DNA of 64,000 nt. It comes from Enchytraeus crypticus (lineage: Eukaryota; Annelida; Clitellata; Enchytraeida; Enchytraeidae). Below the pieces are notes generated by a model. It was not told where the DNA came from, made no database searches, and saw only the letters and a program-made list of their open reading frames with translations. The translations under genes were made by a program, and so were the position numbers. Below are positions 1-12,875 of the stretch, piece after piece; position 1 is the first letter of the stretch; every line of letters starts with the position of its first letter. The stretch spans positions 310,001 through 374,000 of the forward strand of contig CAJHZI010000563.1 of NCBI GenBank assembly GCA_905160935.1. Direction: 5' to 3'.

Positions 1-298
1 ATAAACTGGACGATAAATTGGTCGATACATTTGATTGTATGGGTAAAATAGGTGTGTTTACTATCTGCTCCCATTCGCCTATATTTAGTTTCGAACCAAC
101 TTTCCACAGACTAGACCGTAGAATTTGCACTACTACTAAAATAATTACATTAATGATATTAGCTAACTAATATTTATAAACAATTAAGAGCTAAATTAAG
201 TTATATTAATATGAACGATGAATTCTTTGCCTGAGCATTCTTATACATATTCTTTCTTCATTTATAAACTAAAATTGCGAAAAATAGATAGGGTCTAC

Positions 299-3200
299 CT
301 GAGCTAGAGTTCCAGGAATTATTGATGCAAGAAATGATAATGACGTCGCCATTATTCCAAATATAACCACTAAAATAAAAGTAGAATTCATATATGTAAC
401 TATTCAATTATGCATAACGCAACATATTGAAGCCGTTTTATGAAATTAAACGGTACATCATTAAGGGCTCTATTCCGTTGATAACACTCTTACACCCATC
501 TAGATTCAAATATAAAAAACGTATATTTGTTTCATAATCCCTATTTATCGATTAAATATACATTACTCCCACTCACTGAATACCCACCAAACAGCAAACT
601 TCATTAACACTTAGTGAAATGAAGTGCACCTCAATACAAAACCTATCGGCCTGTTTTAAAAAAACTAAAAATATGACCATCAGCTTTGAAAACATGGCTT
701 CTCACAAGGATATACTGCAGTGCCACGAACAGTAACGGTAAGGGACTATTAAATATCCTTGAGTAATAAAGTAATCTAGGACTTCGCCAATCAGGCAAAT
801 CCCAGTGCTGCATCGACTGGTTATAGCTTAAATTTCTTTTACATACGGAAACTAGAGTGTTACTTGTTTAAATAAAGTAAGTGTAAATTATGAGTGAAGT
901 TTATGCACATTAAATATTTAAAATATGGCTATTTCTGATGCAAAACTTCTCCCAGGAGCTTCGTATTAACAAATGGACTAGATAGAACTGTTTCATACCC
1001 AGAGCTCTTGTAATTTTTGCCTTTGTTTCTTCTCTTAAATGAGCAAGTCTCCACTTGAGCACATCTTCCCAGCAGTTAGCAGCCGCTCCACTTAACGATG
1101 ACGATACGGAACTACGTATAACATAACAGTAAAATGGGTTCTTAAAGGTTCGCCAGTTTGTCATAGGATAATGCTAAGAAAAGATACCAGATCATTATTG
1201 AGCACAGAGAGACAGAAATATACTGTAATCAATACGAGCTTAGTTTATGCTAGATTATAATTTGATCGTAGAGCTATATGTAGAATTTGATGATTTGTGG
1301 ATCATAAATTAATAAAATTAAAATAACAAGTAGACTATATATTCCAATGCATTTATTAGAAAATTAATCGGCCGAAGGATGTCTCCATTTTTAGACATCT
1401 TATAATCTTAAGAGACTATATTTAACTTACCTGTACGAGGCTGTACAGTTATAGGTCCTAGCAATTAGCAGCATTACTTTAAAATGTATTTAAAAGTGTC
1501 GAATTAAAGCAAATACTGTTTGCTAAGAACACCATATTGTACATGTTCCGTGTAGTGCTTCGCCCTCTAAAGAATAGGCCAACCGCAAACTACATGCATC
1601 GTAAGAGGCGACTGAGCATGAACTGAAAAAGGCAAGGTAAACCACTTAGGAATTCCATTTTCCCCGATCTATTTGCAACACTACCGTGCGGCTATGGCAC
1701 AGCTTTTGTGAAGGGATTAACTCGTTAATCGATAAAGTGCTCCTTATGAAGCGTGAAAGCAGAATATGAGCAGGAATATGCACCTTGTTCTTAACACTTG
1801 CAAGACACTAGAGAGATAGGCAGGCTGGGTATTTGTACACAAGTCAGAATACATCTAACATGTAGGTCTAATATTGTTTGTTTAAACTTATCTCTTTGAG
1901 GTCAGTACAGCTTTTGATTGATTGATAGTGTGACTGTTTAACTGATGCTTCTAAATATTCATATTTACCTAAGGGCTCCCCCATAGAGTGTAGCGAGGAA
2001 TAGCCCAGAGAATCCCGGTGCATTAGAGAATATCCTCGTTACAAAGAACGGTAACATCTACGACAACGAAATGATTTATCAACACTTGATGATGATGATG
2101 ATGATGATGGTAACAGCATCAAGGGTTGTTGAGCTATAATTAGCTCATAATGATTTATAGAATTTATGATTTATGCACAACAATTTCATTAGTAGGCCCT
2201 ATCGTATTCTCTCAATCTCTCTCTTTCTATGGATCCATCATATTTTACAATTACTCTCTCTCTTTCTCTCATTCGCTCTCTCTCACTCTCATCAAATATA
2301 TCGCCTATCGGCAGCTGCTATTTTACATGTATATAACTGCTTAATATCCTAGCTTTCTGTCCTTGTGATCCACATTTATAAGACATTGTATTGGAATTCC
2401 GGTATACGGCTAGTTTGTTGCAAGCATTTATTCTCATAAAAGCCTAAAGGCAATGAATCTTCCTCTCTTCGTCATTATTAGGTACTTAATTTAGAACAAA
2501 ATACTTTTGAAGTAGCTCAATTATAACCCTACTGATAGTTTTGAATTAAAATATATTCTGTTTAAAACACACTAGCACCACTTGTGATAATCTTATTTCA
2601 AATATTCCAGGAATAAGGAATATGTTGTTAAAATATACGTAACACGTTTATAATAAGGCTTCATTTCATATTCTACCAGTCCCTGAAATTTAAGCGTAAA
2701 TATACAAGCTCCATGTAAATTTTCAGACTAATTGATTACTGACTGGCTTGTTCCTATTAATGGTTAAGCATTGAAATAAAGATCCACCTGATTTTCGTTA
2801 TCTACATCCTTGTTGGCTACTGGATCACACTTCAGTTGCGCATAGTAGGACAGAACGACCATGCCCATGTAGGCAACAACAGTGTGAAGCACTATGACTA
2901 GCGGGATGTTTAGTAGAATAGTTCTGCGACAAAACAAAAACGAATTTGAGTTAGGCAAGATAACCATTACTTGATATTTTTCATTTCAATCTTTGGGCTT
3001 TGTTGTTGTAGTGTATTTAAATTGACTTCTGTGTTTCATTATTTAGCTAGTGAAATCAAGAAACTTATCTGAATATATGAGATACGTTGGACTATCTATA
3101 TTTTTGTTGCATGTCAGATTAATATTGTCGGTAGGTGTGAATATCAATATTATTTATATTAAATAATATTGATAGTATTATGAATATATTAATTCAGATA

Positions 3201-4629
3201 TAAAATAAGATACGATTCCATTTTGAACTTTGTCCTATATTATCAGCTAACCGATCGAACAGAAAAGCTGTTCATATTCTTCCGGAATTGGGCTGGTAAA
3301 ACTCTCATGAAGTATCCTATCTTGGGCAATGTGTCCTAGCCCCTTACTATTTTCAGTATCTAAACTGTATCAGTGATTTTATTGTTTTAATTTGGCCCGT
3401 TCAGTTAAAGCTGTAAATGAGGCTATCTAAAGTATAAAATCTAGAGCTAAATTTAACGTCAGTTTTCAGCTCTATAGCTTGTCGGTGACAAGATAGCAGT
3501 GGATTCGAACCTTGCAAGTACTGATCCACTGTCAAACAACCTGTCAATACGCTACCAGCTCAGCCTGATCAATTCATATTGATAATTTACATTGATCAAA
3601 AGAGAAACTGGTGTCTAAGAGCTTTGTAAAATAACTGTAATCAGTTCTCGTAAATAAAGCCTTTTAAAACTAGAACATTTCAAGTATTTTTAGGAATAAG
3701 TTTCAGTAATGTTACACACTGCGGCTAACAAATTTCCGGAAGATAGGGTGGAAAGTGTTTAAATGGGCTATCTGTATATTGCTGTATGCATATTTTATGT
3801 AAATTTTCACAGTTTTACTTTATTTTGAATGAAACATAAAGTTGCAATAATTATTCTCCATTAATTTATTATTAAAGTATATTAATTTAATTAAGCAAAG
3901 TTATAAGACACCATCTGAATACAAAACACAGCGCTTGCTACAGAGTCAAATTAATTATTTTCTAGTGTGATCTTGCATCTTTCTTAATAATACAGTAAGA
4001 TAGAACCTTTCGTGGATTTTACTATTTCTTTGAACAACATACCGTTACATTAAGTCGGTAAGATACTCGACCGCGAATCACTATGTACGAGGTTCAAATT
4101 CTGGGCTCGCTCGTAACTGACATCGTTTTCGAGTGAGAAAACTGACGTTAACCTTAGCTTTACAACTTTTCAAACAATCAATCAATCAATGAATCAGAAT
4201 TTAACGTCCGGTTCCTCGCCATAAGGAAATGTCAGGGACGTCTCTTGCAGACTCTACACAAACAAACGTCAAAGCACCACAGTATGACGATTTTACCAGC
4301 TTTACATACCTCCTAGCTTTTTTCAGGCTAACGGTTGCACTGTATCTCTGAACGGCGGCTTGATTGAGTCCGTAAATAAAGATCCAGGAGACGTTAAGTC
4401 CAATGAGGTACCCCCAGACAGTGTGTCTCTCTGTGGGGTCAAATGACCAACTGAAAATATAGAAATGACAGTCGTCGTCCATTCAAATTTATTTCAGTAA
4501 AATTCGATCAAACTGAACAAAACACAAAAAGATACTTAGAGCCAAATTAATTTAGTAGAATTGAGGTAAGTATCAGAAGTTTATGTGAACCTGTGTAGCG
4601 TCTGTTATAAAAAATAGTAATAATAAGAT

Positions 4630-4684
<55 letters not shown>

Positions 4685-7600
4685 AGTATGTTTAATTTCA
4701 AATTTCAAACGACCAACAACAGACGTACAATCAGCTACAAGTAAATACAAAATGAATATAACCATTGCTAAGAAAATCATACAAACGGTGCAAAAAATCG
4801 AAACAAACACTCTGAATGATGTAATTAACTAAAACAAGCCGAACACTATTCAATCGGTCCCTAGTGAGAGCATTGCTCTATCTAGCTAGTCGCCGGGGGT
4901 GGTATGGGAAAGCGCTTCTAACAGTATATTTTACCAGAAGAAGAAACTTCTGAAGAACCTCCGGCAATTTCTAAAATAGTGTCATGACCGGCGATCGGTT
5001 TTTTGAGGCTGCTTTATAGATATCTAGTACAATAATATCAATACTTTCGATGGTTAATAATAGTTTTTGCTAATAATAGCAGACATCTGGCAGCAAGCTC
5101 AAATACATAGATATAATTCTATAGACTCAAGGAGATATAAATTATTTGTTGGCGGATCTGGGCCTGGAACCCAGGTCACTTGCTTCTGAAACAGGCACTC
5201 TAACCTTATCGCTATATCACCTTTCAACTTTGTTATCATAATTATATGCGTGATATCGATATGTCAAGTAGCTTATTGGATCTCATTTTTTAAATTACGT
5301 ATAGTTACACATGTGTTACATAGTTTCCTTTCTTAGTTGCTATTTTTGTAGTTTCTTTTTGTAGTTTAAGTATTCTTATTCTATTCCTCTATCTAATCTA
5401 TTCTTCTATCTAATCTATTCTTCTATCTAATCAATTCTTCTATCTAATCTAATCTTCTATCTAATCAATTCTTTTATCTAATCAATTCTTCTATCTAATC
5501 TAATCTTCTATCTAATCAATTCTTCTATCTAATCTATTCTTCTATCTAATCTATTCTTCTATCTAATCTATTCTTCTATCTAATCTAATCTTCTATCTAA
5601 TCAATTCTTCTATCTAATCAATTCTTCTATCTAATCTATTCTTCTATCTAATCTAATCTTCTATCTAATCTATTCTTCTATCAAATCAATTCTTCTATCT
5701 AATCTAATCTTCTATCTAATCAATTCTTCTATCTAATCAATTCTTCTATCTAATCTAATCTTCTATCTAATCAATTCTTCTATCTAATCTAATCTTCTAT
5801 CTAATCAATTCTTCTATCTAATCAATTCTTCTATCTAATCTAATCTTCTATCTAGTCAATTCTTCTATCTAATCTATTCTTCTATCTAATCTATTCTTCT
5901 ATCTAATCTATTCTTCTATCTTATCTATTCTTCTATCTAATCAATTCTTCTATCTAATCTAATCTTCTATCTAATCTATTCTTCTATCTAATCTAATCTT
6001 CTATCTAATCTATTCTTCTATCAAATCAATTCTTCTATCTAATCTAATCTTCTATCTAATCAATTCTTCTATCTAATCAATTCTTCTATCTAATCTAATC
6101 TTCTATCTAATCAATTCTTCTATCTAATCTAATCTTCTATCTAGTCAATTCTTCTATCTAATTTATTCTTCTATCTAATAAAGTCATTTATTTAATCTAT
6201 TCTTCTATTTAATCTATTCTTCTATTTAATCTATTCTTCTATTTAATCTATTCTTATTTTTTGATATATTCTTAAGTATTGCACTTTTGTAATTTAGCTA
6301 TTCTGTATAATGCTGAATTACCGCCATGGATTTGACATAATAGGTTCAACATTATCCAAAGCCATCGAATGACATATTTGAAACAAACAAATATATCAAC
6401 GACTCAAAGCAAACGTTGTGTCAGTGCATCAATTTGAAGATTACATATGCTTGTACAAGCAGGAATCAATGCTAGAGCATTTAACATTTTGATTAACCAA
6501 TAGCGATGAAGCAAGCAAAAATCCCGGAGTATTATAAAGGTAAAAAACAGTAATTTATTCACTAGGTCGTGCCTAACATTAAAATAGTCTTATTTGCAAT
6601 TTCAATGGAGATATAAGATGAACATTTATCTTTTAGAACTTATACTTTCTCTTTTTATAAGATCCTTAGATAAAAAGAAAAAGAATGAGAAGAAACTGAT
6701 AGATAGAATACTAGAAAGAAAGTTTAGACAGATGCATACTTGGCCCATATAGTTCTGCCCTCCTGATTGTTGATAGCTTGAACAATTGCAGGACCTCCAA
6801 CCATCACTAGACCCTGTTTATCATCATCATTTTTCGCATATTGTTAATTAAGTTAAAATATACATTTTTACTTCTTCTCTAAGTGCCGTGCCTGTTCCAA
6901 GCCTGGGCGGTCATGATCATATTCCTTCATATGTCTCTGTTCATTGTTGCTCTGATCATTTCTGCTTCCGTTATCTGCATCCATTTGCTAAGACTCTTAA
7001 TTTATTAAATACATTTTTACTAGCGCAACTATTTGATATGACCTTCTCTCGCATGTCAAATGATTTGCATAATCACACGTGCAATACTTACATTTTATAC
7101 AAAACACGAAAGTTTCAGAAGTAATCCAAGCAGTTTCTACAGAATTGACATAAAGTCTAGAGCCCTGCTTATAGGTTTTACTGAAATTCAAGCTTATGGC
7201 CTTAGCCTACAAAATCCGAACTATACAAAAAAATCTAAATATTTTTAGATTAAGCTTGCAATGGCAACTAATAGACGGCGTCATGCAAAAACTCGAATTA
7301 TCACAAAATGAAAATTTTCCTCTAAGTTTGAATGCCGATACTTCTGGCTAGCCAGGGATTAGCTAGGATCCTATCTAGGATCAGTTCCTACGCCGAACAG
7401 TAGTTGAAATCAAGATAAAACCATACGATACGTCGGTGAGGTTAATTCTAGAAACAGATTTTAACCTTTGCTAATATCGCGATGACTCCAATCATCATAA
7501 TGCCGAACTGAAACACGTCAGTCCATATCACCGCTCTCATTCCTCCCTGTAAGTGACACATACTCGAACAATATTTTCCTATCTTAACTTTAGTTTAATC

Positions 7601-8449
7601 AATCAATCAATCAATAAGAATTTAACGTCCGGTTCCTCGTCGTAAGGTAATATCAGGGACGTCTCTTGCAGACTCTACACTAACAGGCGCCAAAGCACCA
7701 CAAGGTGACGACTAAGTACACGGATACCACAAGAGAAAGTGAGATCAAAATAGTGCAAGTCCAACATCCAAGGCAAGCGGTAATTTAACTGTAGTTGAGT
7801 TTAAGCTAATTATATATTAGTATTATTGATTTCCAATACAGAAGACATAGATTTGCAGAGTCTTCTTATGAATCTGTCTCAGCAGTATGTGAATATCTTT
7901 CTCTGTCTATCTGAGATTTTTCTCTCTCACTTTCCCTCTCTCTCCGCAATTATTTAAAGATTATCGCAAAAGTCTCATCGATATTAAATGAGCAGTTTAC
8001 AGCAGTCGAATATTTCATATTGAAAATAGTTTTTTGAAATAGAAAATCCACTAACAATCTTATTCATATCCATCTCTAACTGATCTACAAAATGATTCGG
8101 TTTATGAAAATGAATAGGATACCAAGCATATTACGAAGTGCAACTCTAAACTCCTAACTGATCTAAATACAGCAATCAACAAATGTGATCTGTAGTCTGT
8201 CGTCAAAACAGGTCATTGGTAGGAATCAGTACTTTGAGTTAATGTACCTTACAATTCTAAGATCAATGTTGATATATTAAACTTCCACTAGACATCAGTT
8301 TTCACTGATATGCACTGTAATAATCCTACAAAATTAATGACCTCAGAGTCTGCTTTCACGCTCCATATAAAGCACTTTATAAATCAACAAGTTAATCCTT
8401 GCATATTTTCAAAAAATGCACTGCCTAATCCATATGGCTAATCTTTAAA

Positions 8450-8511
<62 letters not shown>

Positions 8512-8855
8512 CCTATATTATATGTATATATATATGCAATCGAGAGCTTGAGCTTGGGAAAATATGGCTTCTGAGGTTGTTTCTCGTTGACTATCTCAGT
8601 TCTTCCTGTGGCTTAGTAGCCTAATACGACACTTGCATTTAACAGTATGTATATTGTGTGTAATGTTTATGTAATTTTATAATGCTTATTTATATACAAA
8701 TTTATATACATTGTTATATATATATGCATATATATATATACATACATGTATATATATATGCATATGCATATATATATATATAAATTATTTATGATAAATA
8801 CAAATTATTTATGATAAATACAACACTATTTTAAACAATTATATATTATACGAAA

Positions 8856-8935
<80 letters not shown>

Positions 8936-11900
8936 TTTCGTATAATATATAATTGTTTAAAATAGTGTTGTATTTATCATAAATAATTTGGATTTTACCA
9001 GTGCGGTGTAGGTGACAGACACGATGCCCATTGTTGGAATGGAGAGAAGGAGTGGTAGTCCAGTTACTGTAAACAATTAATTACAAAGTTATAATAATAA
9101 TTGATATAGTTTATCTTAAGTTAAGTGCATAGCAAATTAGCAATGAGAACATTTTCAAGGGAGAGTTTTTAACGGAAATACTACTGCAAAGTTGGCGTAC
9201 AATTGAAATATTATCAGAATGGAGGCGTCCAAATTTTTGGATGTTGCAAGAGTAATATAGATTCTGAATTACAATAATAATGTAAGTCAATTATAACTGC
9301 AGATGATCTATAGCATTCAAGTGGATCCATGGATTTTGGGTAGAATGGTTGGTTTTCATTTTGCTTGAGTAAAATATGTCGTATTTTGCAGGTTTGTTTA
9401 GGTAAGAAATTTGTCGAAGCAAACTTTTAATCTATATAAATTTTGATAATTCGATCAATTAATAATTTTTCGGAGATCGCAAACGAGATAATCGTAGTAA
9501 TTCTAATATTTATTAGAACTAATTCTAATATTTATTAGAACTAATTCTAATATTTATTAGAACTAATTCTAATATTTATTAGAACTAATTCTAATATTTA
9601 TTAGAACTAATTCTAATATTTATTAGAACTAATTCTAATATTTATTAGAACTAATTCTAATATTTATTAGAACTAATTCTAATATTTATTAGAACTAATT
9701 CTAATATTTATTAGAACTAATTCTAATATTTATTAGAACTAATTCTAATATTTATTAGAACTAATTCTAATATTTATTAGAACTAATTCTAATATTTATT
9801 AGAACTAATTCTAATATTTATTAGAACTAATTCTAATATTTATTAGAACTAATTCTAATATTTATTAGAACTAATTCTAATATTTATTAGAACTAATTCT
9901 AATTTTTATCAAACTTCTGATTACTCATAATCTCAATTCTTAATTTCTAAAACGACAACATGGAAGAGCAAATTTTTCAGACAAGTAAAATTATGATAAG
10001 AAAGCAAAATTGACGAATGCTATAATATTTCTATTAGAAATCAGTAGACTTCTTATTATTATTAATGAGGTAACCTGATTGCAAGGCTGCGGACGGTGCA
10101 TAAATCGCTGCCCCCATATAAGCCAACTGCAGCACAAAAATACTATCAATATTAAAATGAAATTTAACCCGAATGTCTTTAACAAATTTGCTAGTACAGA
10201 CTTTCATTGGGAATACAAAACTGTGCGTTCAGTTTTATGCAACATAATATTTTTTGTGGCACATAAATCTGAAAAGCAAATAACTAAAGTTTATGATTGG
10301 TGTCGGTTCCACGGAGGATATTATCAAAGACCTTTCAACTAGGATTTGAAACCATGATAACTTCCATATATACAATACATGTATGTAGATATCTAACACG
10401 TGTGTCATCCAGTCGATTCCAGGTATTGGTTGAATGAACCAATGAAGGTATTGGTTCCAGTGGACCTGTATATATTTAACTTGTAATTTCTTCGATTTTT
10501 ATAATAATTTCCGAAAAACGTTTTCTAAATAATCTTTCCAAATCATTCTCGGTAAAGTTTCTAACGCAATACTCAAAAATATAAAAATAGGGCAACTAAA
10601 CATTTGTAGTCATTTGTAGTCAACCTATTGGTTGCTATAAAATATCTCTCTCCCTTTCTCTCTTACTAAGGCATAGCTCGAATATAACCTTTACACTAAT
10701 TGTGCCTGAAAGTGATATTTTATGTGTTCTATAGAATAAGTGATACTGAAAGGTCATGGTGTCCAATATCCGAATCTCCAAACTCAACTGAGTTCATTTT
10801 AGTAACTTAGAAGCAATAACATTACCGCCAGCCGTGAAGCAGCACGTTAATACAATTATAAAGTATTTCCTCAAGGAAACGTGTGATCAAAACAATTTCT
10901 TAATAAATAAGAAATGTAGACGACATAGAGTTTAGCACGAAATAGAGCAGCGAACCATATAGTATGAAAAATAATTGCAGTAGACCCTAATACTAGCAAT
11001 AATACTAGGCTCATACTTTGGTTGAAAATCATAAATTATTCAAGGTTAAACTAGGTAGTATTTTTGAGAACGTATCATTATTTCACATACACCGCCAAGT
11101 ATTCCTAGCCCCGCCCCCCAAGCTCGAGCCATTTTTGATCGAAAGCGGAGATCCAAGTACTGAAAATAAGTAAAATATTAATTAGAAATTTAACATGCTC
11201 AGCATAATTTTAATATTATTAGCAATTTACCATTTTAATATTTATTAGCAATTTAACATGCTAAACATCACGTTAAAAGTAATAATTAGCAATTTACAGC
11301 AATTTAACATTTTAATATTAATTAGCAATTTGTCACGTTAACGTGCCCAACGTCATTTTATTGCTTGTGACATGGGATACTTTACGCTTAGTAAAAGAGC
11401 AAAACAATCACCTGCTTTACAATAATACTACATTCTGGAGTTTAATTCTTAATTTTTTAAATAATAGTTTTAATAGTTTTAATAGTTAAATTTTTGGAGT
11501 TGTATTCTGCTCGGATTGGCATTTTGAGAGGCCTTCTCTATCTTTCTCACTGACACTTTGACTAATAACAAAACTAAGACACATTGCTAGTTCCTTATTC
11601 GGTCTCAAAGGACATTTTAACGACCAAGACGTTAAGAAAATCAAAATGGTTAAGCACTTTTAAATACTAATTTAGCATTATGGTGAAGAGAAATGCAGCT
11701 CATTGAATGTCTTTTCATTACCTCACACCCAATATATTATGCATGAATTTATTAAGAATTATTGTTTCATTTAAATTGCAAGGCTCTGACATTTCATGAT
11801 AGACTTTGGATCTGATTGTATGTGACCCGATTGTGTACCTTATTCATCTCTAAAATAAGAAATTGGAAATAAGCTATTGGAAAAGCAAAAGTAGAAAGGT

Positions 11901-12469
11901 CAACATTAAATTATATCTTTAAATTCTTATTTATCTCCGTTTGAGGTTAATAAATGTCATATCGATGAGATGAGTATGGTTAGCTCATAGCTTGAAGCGC
12001 AAAAGTTACATCTAGGTCGTACTTAAACTCCAAATTTTAGATTTCAGATATTGAAATCTTAACCGGATACTCAACATATGGGATGGGTTTCGAATTTCTG
12101 GTCTCATGCTCGTGAGAAAAGCTTACTGCCACTTAGTCCAAGAGCTGGTACAAAAGAAACAATGTTTAATTAGTTTCTTATTGTTGCATGTAAGTGGATA
12201 TGCATGGATCTTCAAAAGGAATAAAACATTATTGCCATAATTATGATAACTGTTCACAACTTTTTCAATCGATATATATATTTACTGCTGCTTAATTTTG
12301 CAAATTATATTTAAAGTTTATTCAGGCGGAGTTTAAAAAACTACTTTAAACTTAAATTTTAAACGTCACATTGAGTCATTGAGTGTGAGGTGAGAAATAG
12401 TGGGAAAACGGAACTCAGACTATTTATAGACTAGTGTGTATATATAAATATAAATACAAATATATATAT

Positions 12470-12543
<74 letters not shown>

Positions 12544-12706
12544 AGAGAGAGAGATTTATATAGTATACTATATATTAACAGTCTACCTTAAACTTAAATT
12601 TGAATTTTTTTTAAAAAATTACTTTAATCTTAAATTTTAAACATTGAGTCACTGAGTGTGAGGTAAGAACCAGTGGGAAAAGAGAACCGAGACTATTTGT
12701 AGACTA

Positions 12707-12761
<55 letters not shown>

Positions 12762-12844
12762 TCACATCCATAAAATAGCGTGGTCCAAACCAAAGTTTTC
12801 ACTATCTTTATCTTTGTGTCTTTCTTTAGGCTTTTTGATTATAC

Positions 12845-12875
<31 letters not shown>

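Noticed and set aside
9498-9905. Regular 22-bp repeats that could suggest a CRISPR array
   Set aside because: The units are directly adjacent with no unique spacers, the genome is eukaryotic, and it is a plain minisatellite.
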